Part shown: in pieces, positions 34,239 to 43,442 of the stretch
Position numbering within the stretch: position 1 is the stretch's first letter
How the letters are laid out: each line of letters begins with the position of its first letter
NCBI GenBank assembly: GCA_903939115.1
Contig: CAJAFV010000075.1
Span: 112,101 to 176,100, forward strand
DNA: 64,000 nucleotides
Direction of reading: 5' to 3'
DNA from: an uncultured Geobacteraceae bacterium
Lineage (GTDB): Bacteria > Desulfobacterota > Desulfuromonadia > Geobacterales > Pseudopelobacteraceae
The notes under the pieces: model-generated
Databases searched by the model: none
Seen by the model: the letters and a program-made list of their open reading frames with translations, nothing else
Told to the model about the DNA's origin: nothing
Program-made: the position numbers and the translations under genes

Positions 34239-37200
34239 ATGTTAAAAAAGTCGATCGCAACAGCCATGCTGGTCATGCTTCCAATTGCCGCCAACGCCTC
34301 ATGGACATTCAACACGTGGGCAAAGAGTGCTGGTGGTACTATTACTTCACGTAATGGCACTCAGACCTCTGTCAACGGTTCATTTTTCAAGTCATACACT
34401 ACACATTCAACAAAATTAACGGCAACTGTAACCGCTAATGCCGGCTATACCATCTCCAATGTTGTATTGAATGGTGTCAGCCTTGGTGCTCAAGGAGCAT
34501 CTTATACTAACGCACTGATTTCAGGCGGCGCTGGTGCAAACGTTGCCCAGTCACTGTATGCATCGTTCAAAGCAGCACTCCTCCCAATGACCGCAGGAAC
34601 TGGCGCAGGTGGTTACGTATCCCCGACTTCTGTTGCTGGTATCTACTACAATACAAAATTAACATCTCCGCTCGTCTTCACCTTCCAGCCAAAAAGCGGC
34701 TATAGCGTTGCAGGCATTACCGGTGCCCCCGCAGCTGCACTAACTGTTTATAACGCTACTACAGGGAAATACGATGCTGTTACCCTCCCTGCTCCAGTTA
34801 ACAAGGCTGTCAAGGCAACGATTCCTGCCGGCTCAGTACTTACTGCTGGCTTCACTCTTAGCGGTACCTTTTCGAGTCCCAAGATAAGACCTATCATTCG
34901 TCCACCACAGCCGTGCATAATCGGAACCCCTAATACTCTTATTGCTACTGATACGAATGGAGATGCAGCAACTGGAACATGGAAAGTTTCAGGTGGTCCT
35001 TACGCCGCAATAGTCCCGCCAGCCACAGAAGCCTTACCCGTAACAGTTACACTTACAGGTACAAACCCGGCAAACTTCACACCAACTATTGTTGGTGACT
35101 ATTCATTCAAGTTTACTGGAGGTGCTGAATCCTACTCGACTACAGCGTCGTGTTCTTCTTATGATTATAAAACCCTTGCCCAAAATCAGTGCACTAACTG
35201 CCACAATGAGAACAATATTGGCGGTGTTGGAATGCCAACTAATGTGTTGAATAACTGGGCTGCATCAGCTAACTACGATGCCAACTTGTGTTCAAAATGC
35301 CATAGCGGCGCTGGCACTGGTGGTCACCCAGGCACACTTGTTGCTCCAGTTGCTGATCATGACGACAAGGGCCTGACCTGCGTTAAATGCCATAATAATT
35401 CAACAAATGGTGATGCACACGCAATCAGCACCACCGCAGTACCTGGCTGCATCGGTTGCCACTCAACTAACCAGAACGCAGGCGCTGGTTTTGTTCAGGA
35501 CAACGCTGGTGTCCGTCCTATCACAACAGAATTCGCTAAATGGTCACACCACGTAACTGGTGTAACTCTGCAGGACGCTCACTGCGCAGCCTGTCACCTC
35601 GAAGGTAAAGTAGTAGGCGGCAAAATCGTTACTGATCCTACTTACCATGTGGCTGACAACAAAACCCACCTGCGTAACGCTGATACAAACGCTGACATTC
35701 AGTGGGATCCAGCTGCACCAAGCTTCAGCAACATGGATAACTTCTGCCTCTCCTGCCATGACTCTGATGGCGCAACAGGCATCTCCGCCATCCAGGCTAT
35801 CATGATTCCTGCTGCTGGTAAAACCGCTTCTGCAACCAACCCGTTCGCGGACACCATCTCCAACCAGTACGACATGCTTGAACGCCCAGCTGTTATTGAT
35901 GCAAAAAGCCAGTTCAACACAAGCAACCCTTCACACCACGCAGTTCTCGGCCAGAAATACACAGGTCGCACCCGTGTAGCTGGCGCACGTTCCGTAGATA
36001 CAGTTGCATTTGCTTCTAACTCTTCTGCAGCTCTTCCTGGCAAGCGTTCAACCATCTATGACGCCGGCAAGTTTGATGCTACATACGCAACTCTTTCTCC
36101 TGCTCCAGGAACTTCAGACACATCACTTGGTGATGACTCTGTTCTTCACTGCGCAGATTGCCACACTGTAGGTCAGTTCCGTGCAGCAGATGTCGGCACA
36201 AAATACAACAACGCAGTAATCGGCGCACACGGCTCCAACAACGAGTACCTCCTCCGTAACAACATCGGTACTGATGCACGTCATCAGGGTGCTGAAACCA
36301 CAACTGGTAACTACCCAACCGTTGGAATGGGAACAAAACCGTACCTGGTCTGCTTCAACTGCCACGCCTTCTCAACATACGGTTCAGTTGGCTCGGCAAC
36401 TAGTGCCGCTGGCCAGAACCACGCTGGTGAGTATGCCAACACAACACGTTGCAACGGTCCAGACAACACTGTATTCGGCAACATGACTGGTGAAGCCCGT
36501 CTCCGTTCGATGAACACCATCTTAACTGCCACTGGCGCAACCGGCTACGGCAAACCTGCTGGCGCTATGTACGGCAACGTATTCGGCATCCAGTGCAACA
36601 ACTGCCACAACTCAGGGTACTCAGCTGGCAACCTCTTCGGTGGCATCCACGGTGCAAAAGATGCCACTTACATCGACGGAATGGGCAACACCACCAAACA
36701 CTACCGCTTCATGCCCGGTCTTGCTAACGTCATGTACGTACCGGGTACAAAAGGTGGCTTCACTGGCGGTACACTTGCACCTTACAACAGCTACTCCGGC
36801 AACCGTAACGGTATAGGCACTGGCGATCCTCCGCAGCAGACATTTACCACGCTTCCCTATCGTACAATCGTATCGGGTACACCAACTGCAAATGTTACAC
36901 TAAAGGATAATGGGCAAGTTATTACTAACCAACCTTCATACAACAATGGAGTAAACACTATCAGATCTGGTTCCTACCAGTACATCACTGGCGGCGTCAG
37001 TAACGACCTGAACTGGGAGCAGAAATCTCAGCAGCCGGTTGCTGGTGAGTATGACTTCCAGTCAAAATCAATGGGTTGCTACACACTGTCGAATCAAACT
37101 ACACCGGCAGTTACTACAACTGGTTCGCTGCAGCCTAACGGCACTACAACCCAATCGCATGTGACTATTAGTTATCCTGGGCCTATCGTCGGGCCTATGC

Positions 37201-37343
37201 CAATTGGTATCCAGGCCGCATATCCAGGCCCAGACGGCACTACGAACATGTTCGACAACTGGGGTGGTTGCGATGACCATGGTTCCAATCAGGGTGCTGG
37301 CACTGCTCAATTCAGAAAAGTACTACGCAAAGTAACCTACTAA
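34239..37343 (+). CDS. Large secreted nine-heme c-type cytochrome
   Basis: 1034 residues with a signal peptide (ATAMLVMLPIAANA). The first ~300 residues are Thr/Ala/Gly-rich beta repeats (TVTANAGYTISNVVLNGV in pieces) like those of adhesin or InlB-type modules. Nine CxxCH heme motifs lie between about residues 318 and 790: CTNCH, CSKCH, CVKCH, CIGCH, CAACH, CLSCH, CADCH, CFNCH, CNNCH. Many other His residues could be distal ligands. Such proteins are periplasmic or extracellular electron carriers in metal reduction. It begins 17 bp after the GEMM aptamer and lies inside the mobile element near its left end. I do not recognise a named Omc family. Confidence 0.88.
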   Translation: MLKKSIATAMLVMLPIAANASWTFNTWAKSAGGTITSRNGTQTSVNGSFFKSYTTHSTKLTATVTANAGYTISNVVLNGVSLGAQGASYTNALISGGAGANVAQSLYASFKAALLPMTAGTGAGGYVSPTSVAGIYYNTKLTSPLVFTFQPKSGYSVAGITGAPAAALTVYNATTGKYDAVTLPAPVNKAVKATIPAGSVLTAGFTLSGTFSSPKIRPIIRPPQPCIIGTPNTLIATDTNGDAATGTWKVSGGPYAAIVPPATEALPVTVTLTGTNPANFTPTIVGDYSFKFTGGAESYSTTASCSSYDYKTLAQNQCTNCHNENNIGGVGMPTNVLNNWAASANYDANLCSKCHSGAGTGGHPGTLVAPVADHDDKGLTCVKCHNNSTNGDAHAISTTAVPGCIGCHSTNQNAGAGFVQDNAGVRPITTEFAKWSHHVTGVTLQDAHCAACHLEGKVVGGKIVTDPTYHVADNKTHLRNADTNADIQWDPAAPSFSNMDNFCLSCHDSDGATGISAIQAIMIPAAGKTASATNPFADTISNQYDMLERPAVIDAKSQFNTSNPSHHAVLGQKYTGRTRVAGARSVDTVAFASNSSAALPGKRSTIYDAGKFDATYATLSPAPGTSDTSLGDDSVLHCADCHTVGQFRAADVGTKYNNAVIGAHGSNNEYLLRNNIGTDARHQGAETTTGNYPTVGMGTKPYLVCFNCHAFSTYGSVGSATSAAGQNHAGEYANTTRCNGPDNTVFGNMTGEARLRSMNTILTATGATGYGKPAGAMYGNVFGIQCNNCHNSGYSAGNLFGGIHGAKDATYIDGMGNTTKHYRFMPGLANVMYVPGTKGGFTGGTLAPYNSYSGNRNGIGTGDPPQQTFTTLPYRTIVSGTPTANVTLKDNGQVITNQPSYNNGVNTIRSGSYQYITGGVSNDLNWEQKSQQPVAGEYDFQSKSMGCYTLSNQTTPAVTTTGSLQPNGTTTQSHVTISYPGPIVGPMPIGIQAAYPGPDGTTNMFDNWGGCDDHGSNQGAGTAQFRKVLRKVTY

Positions 37344-37410
37344 AATGAACTGAGGTGGTGAGGAAAACTGCCTTCCACTTTGTAAATAATTCTGCTCAAT
37401 CCCCTCAAGT

Positions 37411-37442
37411 CCCCTTGGCATCCCGCCTTGGGGATTTTTTTT
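37411..37442 (+). terminator. Terminator of the cytochrome gene
   Basis: CCCC-TT-GGC and GCC-TT-GGGG pair around a short loop and are followed by A and eight T. It lies 68 bp after the cytochrome stop. Confidence 0.83.
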
Positions 37443-37486
37443 GACCATCAACCACATAAACCATCACACACAAAGGAGAAAACACC

Positions 37487-37651
37487 ATGATCTGGCTCAT
37501 CTTCATCCTCATCGCAGGCGCACTACTAATAAAACTCGGGGCATTATCGGTACTGGTCACGGTACTGGCAGTGTCACTCAAGGTCGCCATAGGGATCATA
37601 GCGGCTATTGGCATTTTTATGATCTGGGTAGAGAGCAGGTGCCAAAAATGA
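37487..37651 (+). CDS. Small hydrophobic membrane protein (54 aa)
   Basis: A very short gene behind AAAGGAG. It begins MIWLIFILIAGALLIKLG, continues hydrophobic through VLVTVLAVSLKVAIGIIAAIG, in pieces, and ends VESRCQK, so two membrane helices are likely. Its stop (ATGA) overlaps the start of the next gene at 37648, implying translational coupling. Function unknown. It is the first of a run of small genes in the element. Confidence 0.7.
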   Translation: MIWLIFILIAGALLIKLGALSVLVTVLAVSLKVAIGIIAAIGIFMIWVESRCQK

Positions 37652-37869
37652 ACTGTATCGTAATGAGACGGCAAAACATGAAATGGCAAAACATGACCAA
37701 AAACGAATTCATAGCAAAGATGGTGACGCTCGGAGTCCGCTACAAGCCGGGATTCTTTCCGAACGGTGCATGGAAGCAAGGCGGTTGCATCCTCAGCGCA
37801 TACGCCGGGAATGTTCTCGTCGGTCAGTACGACAGTGCCACCGGTAAGGGGTGGTCAGTAGAATTGTAA
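37648..37869 (+). CDS. Small hypothetical protein, element-encoded (73 aa)
   Basis: Start at the ATGA overlap with the previous gene; later ATGs at 37678 and 37693 are possible. Sequence features: KMVTLGVRYKPGFFPNGAWKQGG in pieces, then AGNVLVGQYDSATGKGWSVEL. No domain recognised. No ribosome site of its own, as expected for a coupled gene. The longer frame from 37441 runs through the 54-aa gene and is not used. Confidence 0.55.
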   Translation: MNCIVMRRQNMKWQNMTKNEFIAKMVTLGVRYKPGFFPNGAWKQGGCILSAYAGNVLVGQYDSATGKGWSVEL

Positions 37870-37898
37870 ATAGCTCAACATCAATCAACATCAACACA

Positions 37899-37926
37899 GG
37901 CTGCCCAATCGGGTGGCTATTTTTTT
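37899..37926 (+). terminator. Leader hairpin with T-run ahead of the next small gene
   Basis: GCTGCCC-AATC-GGGTGGC is followed by TATTTTTTT and lies about 20 bp before ATG 37947. It could terminate the upstream pair or attenuate the next gene. Confidence 0.6.
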
Positions 37927-37946
37927 GCCCAAAAAGGAGATCACCT

Positions 37947-38171
37947 ATGAACGAAATCGTTACAGAACTACTGAAGCATTTGGACGAGGATCAGCGCGAG
38001 GACTTCGAGGAACGTGCCGGGATCATGCAGTACGACGGCGGACTCACTCGGGACCACGCGGAGTGCCTGGCGCTGCTGTATCTGCTCAAGAAGTACCATG
38101 CGCCTCTGTCAGTATCTTATTTAGAAGGAACATTAATCGGAAAAGGAGAAGAACATGAACAACACAGATGA
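37947..38171 (+). CDS. Small acidic hypothetical protein (74 aa)
   Basis: ATG behind AAAAAGGAGATC. Acidic helix-rich start (IVTELLKHLDEDQREDFEE) followed by DGGLTRDHAECLALLYLLKKY; it ends in EEHEQHR. The central helix resembles small phage/plasmid regulators of unknown role; no family recognised. Its last 17 bp overlap the next gene. The frame upstream to 37851 crosses a terminator and is rejected. Confidence 0.65.
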   Translation: MNEIVTELLKHLDEDQREDFEERAGIMQYDGGLTRDHAECLALLYLLKKYHAPLSVSYLEGTLIGKGEEHEQHR

Positions 38172-38550
38172 AGAACAGATTCAGGTAGTACGAACGGCAT
38201 CATGCCCGTCGTTATCAGAAAGAAGCACGATCACGTATGAAATCGGCAGCAAGGGGGATAGTCAGTACATCAGGCTCTCAGCGAACAGTGCCGGGGGACT
38301 CTTCTGTAAGGAATGGGTAGATTTTGCCAATATACTGCCGCTACTGGCGGGGAGTCCCAATCTCACCAGCAAGACCCTCCAGCCGGTATACGCTGGGAAA
38401 TCAGCCAATAGTCCTGGCTTTTTGCTGGCAGCGCTCATCCATGAGCAGCTGTGTACTACCGGGAAAGACAGCACTCCTGCTCCACCTACCCCGCCCCAGA
38501 AGAAACCCGCCAAGGCCAAGAAGGTCACATCCAAAGAGATACCAACCTAA
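38155..38550 (+). CDS. Hypothetical protein with Lys/Pro-rich tail (131 aa)
   Basis: Starts within the end of the previous gene (overlap 17 bp) behind AAAGGAGAAGAAC. An N-terminal fold with TITYEIGSKGDSQYIRLSAN in pieces and FCKEWVDF is followed by PLLAGSPNLTSKTLQPVYAGK and a basic Pro/Lys-rich tail (PAPPTPPQKKPAKAKKV). The tail suggests nucleic-acid contact. No family recognised. Confidence 0.65.
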   Translation: MNNTDEEQIQVVRTASCPSLSERSTITYEIGSKGDSQYIRLSANSAGGLFCKEWVDFANILPLLAGSPNLTSKTLQPVYAGKSANSPGFLLAALIHEQLCTTGKDSTPAPPTPPQKKPAKAKKVTSKEIPT

Positions 38551-38715
38551 TCCTATTACAGCCGCTTTCTGTATGGAAAAGCAACCCGCAGCGGCGGGAA
38601 AATCATCAGCTTTCAAATGCGCCTTCAGAGGTCTTTTAAAGATCCCTAAAGGTCAATCCAGGCCCCATTAGGTTAATCTAACGGTCTCATATAACGATCT
38701 GGGAAAGGAAAATAC

Positions 38716-38907
38716 ATGACAATTCTATTCATTCTGTTTATGGCTCTACTGATCAAATTTGCACCTGAGAGATTCTACTACGTCTTCGCGCTGATCCTCG
38801 GAGTAGCTTTGCAAATGGGCTACCAGTTGGGCATGGGTGGTACGCTAGTCTGGATGGGCCTGGCCAAAGTGGGCCGTGACCTCTTCTATGCTGGGAGAGA
38901 AAGCTAA
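38716..38907 (+). CDS. Small membrane protein (63 aa)
   Basis: ATG behind GGGAAAGGAAAATAC. Hydrophobic throughout the first 50 residues (ILFILFMALLIKFAPE, then YVFALILGVALQMGYQLG), so two membrane helices are likely, ending VGRDLFYAGRES. Function unknown. The 165 bp before it contain no recognisable gene. Confidence 0.6.
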   Translation: MTILFILFMALLIKFAPERFYYVFALILGVALQMGYQLGMGGTLVWMGLAKVGRDLFYAGRES

Positions 38908-38977
38908 AATACCAATACCAACCACAAGGGAGCCCTCAAAAGTTCCCTATATTTTTGTCCAAAGGAGATACAAAACC

Positions 38978-39379
38978 ATGACTATAAACAGAATTCAGCT
39001 GAACGATAATGAACGACTCAACTATACAGCCAGCCACTTCGGTGACAACTTCCCTTTCCGAATCGAACCATTCATCTACGACATGGCACGCAATCTTTCC
39101 GGTGACTATACAGGTGGATACTGGAATATGTTCGAGTTGACTAATGGGGGCTTCTACATGGCACCGGAATCTGACACACCTTTCCATGTAACATGTATGA
39201 ACAGCTATGAGGGGACACTTTCTGCCGATGCTTTTGGTATTACGGTCTGTTTGTATGCTTACAGTAACCTTTCTTTTTCACCAGAACTATCAGATGTATG
39301 CGCTGAACAATTTCATTTGTTACGGGAATATATGTTCGAGCATCCCGAATGTCAGGCTATCCTATCGGCCATTGATTGA
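38978..39379 (+). CDS. klcA: Antirestriction protein, ArdB/KlcA family
   Basis: 133 residues. YMAR-like YDMARNLSGDYTGGYWNMFEL in pieces, NGGFYMAPESD, LSADAFGITVCLYAYSNLSF and FHLLREYMFEHPECQAILSAID match ArdB/KlcA proteins, which block type I restriction without DNA mimicry. ATG 38978 sits behind AAAGGAG; the longer frame from 38876 overlaps the previous gene and lacks a site. Its presence supports a horizontally moving element. Confidence 0.88.
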   Translation: MTINRIQLNDNERLNYTASHFGDNFPFRIEPFIYDMARNLSGDYTGGYWNMFELTNGGFYMAPESDTPFHVTCMNSYEGTLSADAFGITVCLYAYSNLSFSPELSDVCAEQFHLLREYMFEHPECQAILSAID

Positions 39380-39679
39380 CCCTCATGGGAGAGGCAAAAA
39401 CGGCGGTCTGGGGCTTCGGCGGCGACCCGAGGGGGTACCGAGTGGGCCCCAAACTGCTCCATTTTGGACCGACCGGGGCGGGGCCATGACCACCCCCAGG
39501 ACGAGGAGGAGCGGCGGCAGAGTGGGACAGTATGGAAGAGGCAGTGGCAGTTCGCATTTTCGCTGGAGTTGCAGGAAAAACGCGGTAAAGGCGGCGAAGG
39601 GGGGGCTACCGGGTTCACCGGCTTTTCCATCTTTGGTTCGCCGCTCGGCGAGAACTGTCAGTAGTGTTCGTCAGAGACT
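39380..39679. other. GC-rich non-coding block 1 of the element
   Basis: About 300 bp markedly richer in GC than the flanking small genes. Reading frames across it on both strands are Pro/Gly/Arg-rich and lack ribosome sites, so I treat it as non-coding. The segment around 39585-39645 (a GGCGGCGAAG...CACCGGCTTTTCC arrangement) resembles 43860-43915 in the second block. It could be a structured RNA or DNA element. Confidence 0.45.
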
Positions 39680-40717
39680 TTAATATTCGTCATGTTCACT
39701 CAAATTGTCAATCTGTAGCCAAGCGTCGTGCAATTCCTTTTCTGTTGGCTCTTTAGGCAACTTTTTTGCTTTTGATAGAGCTTCCTTCTCTTTCCTTTCA
39801 AGCTCTCCCTGGAGAAGTGGAGGGAATATTTCAATTTTTTCCTTGTTGGTGAGTATCCAATTCCAAACATCTCTTTTTGTAAAAGTTTCTGGATCGCTAC
39901 GAATAAGTAAGCTGCACTTCCTTGATGTATTGATCAGCGCTCCTAAAAAATTGATCTGATTCTCTTGAGTGAATCTGTTTCTGACCAACCAATGTTCTTT
40001 GCCACTATTGTCAATCGCTGAGATCATGGAAAGCTTTTTTGGTGGGCTCTTTACTTCTGGCGTTTGCACGTGATCTTTGATTACCACTTTATTTATGCCT
40101 CTCCACTGTCTTCGTGGTTTCTTTTCCTGCAGTGGCTGCACGTAATTTTCAATCTTCAAGGATTTTTTACATATCCAGTAAATATCAGCATTGTCTACAA
40201 TTGCACGTTGATGAAGCTCTTCGTAGTGTTCAGCCAGCCAACCTTGTATTTCTTTTGAACAACGCTTGATTGGCCGCTGGTTCTGTTTCATCAGAGGAAA
40301 ACCCCAGCGGTGGAGATATTTGGCTACGCCTCGCACTGAGAGTTCTATACCACACTGCTTAAGTATCAAACGCTTTACCGCATCCCTATTCCACAAAGTT
40401 AACTTGCAAGTCCTACCAGGCGGATTGATTCTAACTTGCCAGGGGCGCTTCCTATATATGATGTAGCGCAACTGATTCTCTTGTTCTTCACTCAGAAACC
40501 GACCTGTACCTTGTTTCCTACCACGCGGTTCTGGCATGAGTTTAGCTTCATCTCCAAGCTCGTACAATTCGATTGCATCCTTCACCGCAGGCCAACTCAA
40601 ACCGCTTTCCCTGACTATCTGCATCCTCGGCATCTTCTCAAGATGAAGACGAATCACGTGCTGGCGTCGCGCGTACAGCTCCTCCCTTGTCTGCTTTCTG
40701 GCGTCAATCTTTTCCAT
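39680..40717 (-). CDS. IS630-like transposase homologue lacking the catalytic triad
   Basis: 345 residues, uninterrupted. The start MEKIDARKQTREEL, two helix-turn-helix regions (GRKQGTGRFLSEEQE, LWNRDAVKRLILKQCGI, VRGVAKYLHRWGF) and MISAIDNSGKEHWLV, INFLGALI, NKEKIEIF follow IS630 transposases closely. Where IS630 has IYWGDE the protein has IYWICK; the second Asp (LIVDN) is LIRSD; the PELNPDE end is changed to LQGELER. It should therefore bind DNA without cutting it. No IS630 inverted repeats or TA duplication are evident around it. It is divergent from the primase gene, suggesting a regulatory role. Confidence 0.72.
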   Translation of the reverse strand: MEKIDARKQTREELYARRQHVIRLHLEKMPRMQIVRESGLSWPAVKDAIELYELGDEAKLMPEPRGRKQGTGRFLSEEQENQLRYIIYRKRPWQVRINPPGRTCKLTLWNRDAVKRLILKQCGIELSVRGVAKYLHRWGFPLMKQNQRPIKRCSKEIQGWLAEHYEELHQRAIVDNADIYWICKKSLKIENYVQPLQEKKPRRQWRGINKVVIKDHVQTPEVKSPPKKLSMISAIDNSGKEHWLVRNRFTQENQINFLGALINTSRKCSLLIRSDPETFTKRDVWNWILTNKEKIEIFPPLLQGELERKEKEALSKAKKLPKEPTEKELHDAWLQIDNLSEHDEY

Positions 40718-40812
40718 AGGAAAAGGATATCACAAGACATCAAAACAATCAATTATAAATCGTGCGTGCCAATATACATTTTAGATATATATATTTGATA
40801 CTTATACAATCC

Positions 40813-40832
40813 GTTCTTTTAACGGAAAGAAC
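40813..40832. promoter_or_regulatory. Inverted repeat in the divergent promoter region
   Basis: GTTCTTT (40813-40819) and AAAGAAC (40826-40832) form a dyad between the transposase homologue and the primase gene. An AT-rich stretch (TAGATATATATATTTGATA) lies just upstream. It is a candidate operator for either divergent product. Confidence 0.45.
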
Positions 40833-40858
40833 ATCTGCGGGTCGTATAAGGAGAAACC

Positions 40859-43432
40859 ATGGAAAAAGTAGAGCAAACTGTAACACCGATGCTAGTATCA
40901 AGATTCGTACTACCACCTCCCCCCAAGCCGGTACCGTCGGGTTTGAAAGTCCCCAACCCGCCACCATTTTCGCTAAAGGTGTCAGGCAAAGCCGGTGACC
41001 TCTCAAGTGTCACCAACGCCGAATTCATTACTCGCGTTTTCACACAGATCCCTGAAGGCGCATCAGCTGCAGTCTGCTCTAAGCCGGGGGATCCTACAGA
41101 AGGGGGCTGGACTGCCGTTCAAGCAATTGCCGTCGATCTACAGAAGGCAACCGCGAACAACTTTGTCTCCTGCTCCAGTTTCCTACCAAGCAAGGATACA
41201 ACTTTCAGTGTCAAAAAAGAGCAATTCGCCGCCTACCACACTATAATGCTCGATGATCTGGGTACGAAAGTCCCATTGGAGAAACTCGGGGGATTTGAAC
41301 TGTCGTACCTGATCGAGACGAGTCCGAACAACTTTCAGGGCGGAATCATTCTGGCTGAACCGATTGCAGGTGGAGATTTAGCGGAACGGTTACTGAAAGC
41401 AATCATCGCTGCCGGTCTATGTGACGCCGGTGCTTCTGGACCATTGTGCCGCTGGGGGCGGTTACCAAATGGCAGCAACGGAAAGCCAAAATATCGGGAT
41501 TCTGACGGAAAGCCGTTTCAATGCCGTTTAGCTCAGTGGCAACCTGAGAAACGCTACTCTGTTCAGGAAGTAGTCGATGGCCTGAAACTGGAAATGGATG
41601 CAAAGAAAGTAAATGTGCCTGTAATACATCGTGGAACTGATGAAGTATTCAAGCCGAGAGCATCAGAGAATCCGGTAGTTGCTGCCCTCAAAGCTCGTGG
41701 CCTTTACAAGAAGCCTCTGGGTGAAGGAAAGCACGATATATCCTGCCCGTGGAAGCATGAACATACCGATGCGCTCGACTCTGGTGCCGCATACTTTGAG
41801 CCCGATGACCGTTACCCAAATGGCGGTTTCTGCTGCCAGCACTCTCATCGTGACAAATATCATAATCATGAGTTGTTGGAATATTTGGAAATCTCCACGA
41901 CTGAAGCTCGTCACAAGCCGGTGATCAGAGTGGTTGCAGGAGAGTTACATAATGTTGTAGATGCGGCGGAACAGGAGCTGGCAAACCTTGGCAGGCACTA
42001 TCAGTCTGGAGGCTTGATCGTAACGGTATCAACTAATCCGGTCTCCGGTGATCCAACTATTGTTCCGACCGGATCATCGGCACTTACTCGGCAGTTGTCG
42101 TTTGCTGCTATATGGGAGAAATTTGATGGACGCAGTTCTGATTGGGTGCGCTGTGATCCACCACCTCGCCATGTTTCAATACTATTTGATGCAAAGAGCT
42201 TTCAATACTTGCCACCTCTGGCAGGTGTTGCAAGACAGCCATATTTCCGCGAAACAGATGGTGAACTGGTAGTTGAGCCTGGCTATGACCGCAAATCTAT
42301 GATGTTTGGGGTGTTTGATCCACGCCAGTTTGCCTTGCCAGAACCCACGTTTGCAGCTGCTCGAACTGCAATGGGCCTGCTGGAAGAACTGCTTGCTGAA
42401 TTTCATTTTGTATCTGCAACCGATAGGACGGCGGCACTCTCGGCTATCTTCACCGCCACTGTGAGGCCAACACTTCCGCATGCTCCTGCTTTTCATGTTA
42501 AGGCGCCTGTGTTTGGTAGCGGAAAATCGTATCTGTGTGAAGTCATAGGCGCCTTTGCTGGTCCTGGGTTGAACAACAAAGTGAGCTACCCGAAGTCATC
42601 AGAGGAAGCTACTAAAGTCATCCTGTCACTGTTTATGACTAATCCGGCTGTAATTGAGTTTGATGATATGGATTCTGACTGGACACCACACGGCGTCCTC
42701 TTGCGTGCGCTCACCGCTGAGCAGATCACTGACCGTATATTGGGCTACAGCAAGACTGCTACCGTCAGTACAAAAAGCTTGATACTCGGTTCTGGCAACA
42801 ATGTCGGGCCAGTGCGAGATATGTTGCGGCGCGTTTCAACCATCAATATTGATCCACGCTGTTCTACGCCGGCTACCATGACCTATCGCGGCAATCCCCT
42901 TGAAAAGGTTCGAAAAGAGCGTGGCAAGTATGTTGCCGCAGTCCTGACCATCATACTGGCCTGGCGTAAGTGCGGATCACCGAAGACACCATGCGAGAGC
43001 ATCGTTACTTATGGCGGTGCGTGGTCGGATTACTGCCGACAGCCTTTGATGTGGCTTGGACACCCTGATCCGGCAACAGCACTCATTGAGCAGATCCAGC
43101 ACGACCCCGATGCTGATGCTCTCGGAAGATTGATGCTGGAGTGGCATCGGACTTTTGGGTCGATACCAACTACTGTACGTAAAGCGGTTGAGATGGCCTT
43201 TAACACGGAGCTTATGGAAGCCATGAAGGAATTCCCGGTCGAAGAACGGGGCTCAATCAACCATTCAAAACTTGGATGGATACTGAAGAAAAGTACAAAT
43301 AGGATCGTCAACGGCATGGAGTTCCAGCGGGATGAAGCTGATGGCAGAACTGCTTGGAAGGTCGTTGTGGTCAAAGCAACAGCTATGCCCAGCCAGGTGC
43401 TGAAGATTACAGATATCGCCGACCCGTTTTAG
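40859..43432 (+). CDS. Element-encoded primase-helicase
   Basis: 857 residues. The N-terminal half carries a RepB/AEP-like primase region (about 50-215: NFVSCSSFLPSKD, YHTIMLDDLGTKV, SYLIETSPNNFQGGIIL). A Cys/His segment near 300-340 (CPWKHEHTDAL, GGFCCQHSHRDKYHNHELLEYL in pieces) may bind zinc. The C-terminal half has Walker A PVFGSGKSY (about 551-558), Walker B AVIEFDDMDSDW and GSGNNVGPVRDMLRRV, as in RepA/phage helicases. ATAAGGAG precedes the ATG. This is the type of single replication protein found in P4-like satellites and integrative plasmids. Confidence 0.8.
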   Translation: MEKVEQTVTPMLVSRFVLPPPPKPVPSGLKVPNPPPFSLKVSGKAGDLSSVTNAEFITRVFTQIPEGASAAVCSKPGDPTEGGWTAVQAIAVDLQKATANNFVSCSSFLPSKDTTFSVKKEQFAAYHTIMLDDLGTKVPLEKLGGFELSYLIETSPNNFQGGIILAEPIAGGDLAERLLKAIIAAGLCDAGASGPLCRWGRLPNGSNGKPKYRDSDGKPFQCRLAQWQPEKRYSVQEVVDGLKLEMDAKKVNVPVIHRGTDEVFKPRASENPVVAALKARGLYKKPLGEGKHDISCPWKHEHTDALDSGAAYFEPDDRYPNGGFCCQHSHRDKYHNHELLEYLEISTTEARHKPVIRVVAGELHNVVDAAEQELANLGRHYQSGGLIVTVSTNPVSGDPTIVPTGSSALTRQLSFAAIWEKFDGRSSDWVRCDPPPRHVSILFDAKSFQYLPPLAGVARQPYFRETDGELVVEPGYDRKSMMFGVFDPRQFALPEPTFAAARTAMGLLEELLAEFHFVSATDRTAALSAIFTATVRPTLPHAPAFHVKAPVFGSGKSYLCEVIGAFAGPGLNNKVSYPKSSEEATKVILSLFMTNPAVIEFDDMDSDWTPHGVLLRALTAEQITDRILGYSKTATVSTKSLILGSGNNVGPVRDMLRRVSTINIDPRCSTPATMTYRGNPLEKVRKERGKYVAAVLTIILAWRKCGSPKTPCESIVTYGGAWSDYCRQPLMWLGHPDPATALIEQIQHDPDADALGRLMLEWHRTFGSIPTTVRKAVEMAFNTELMEAMKEFPVEERGSINHSKLGWILKKSTNRIVNGMEFQRDEADGRTAWKVVVVKATAMPSQVLKITDIADPF

Positions 43433-43442
43433 TTGAAACACA

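Noticed and set aside
39207..39683. Open frame spanning klcA end and the GC-rich block
   Set aside because: Overlaps klcA out of frame and becomes Arg/Gly-rich; no ribosome site.
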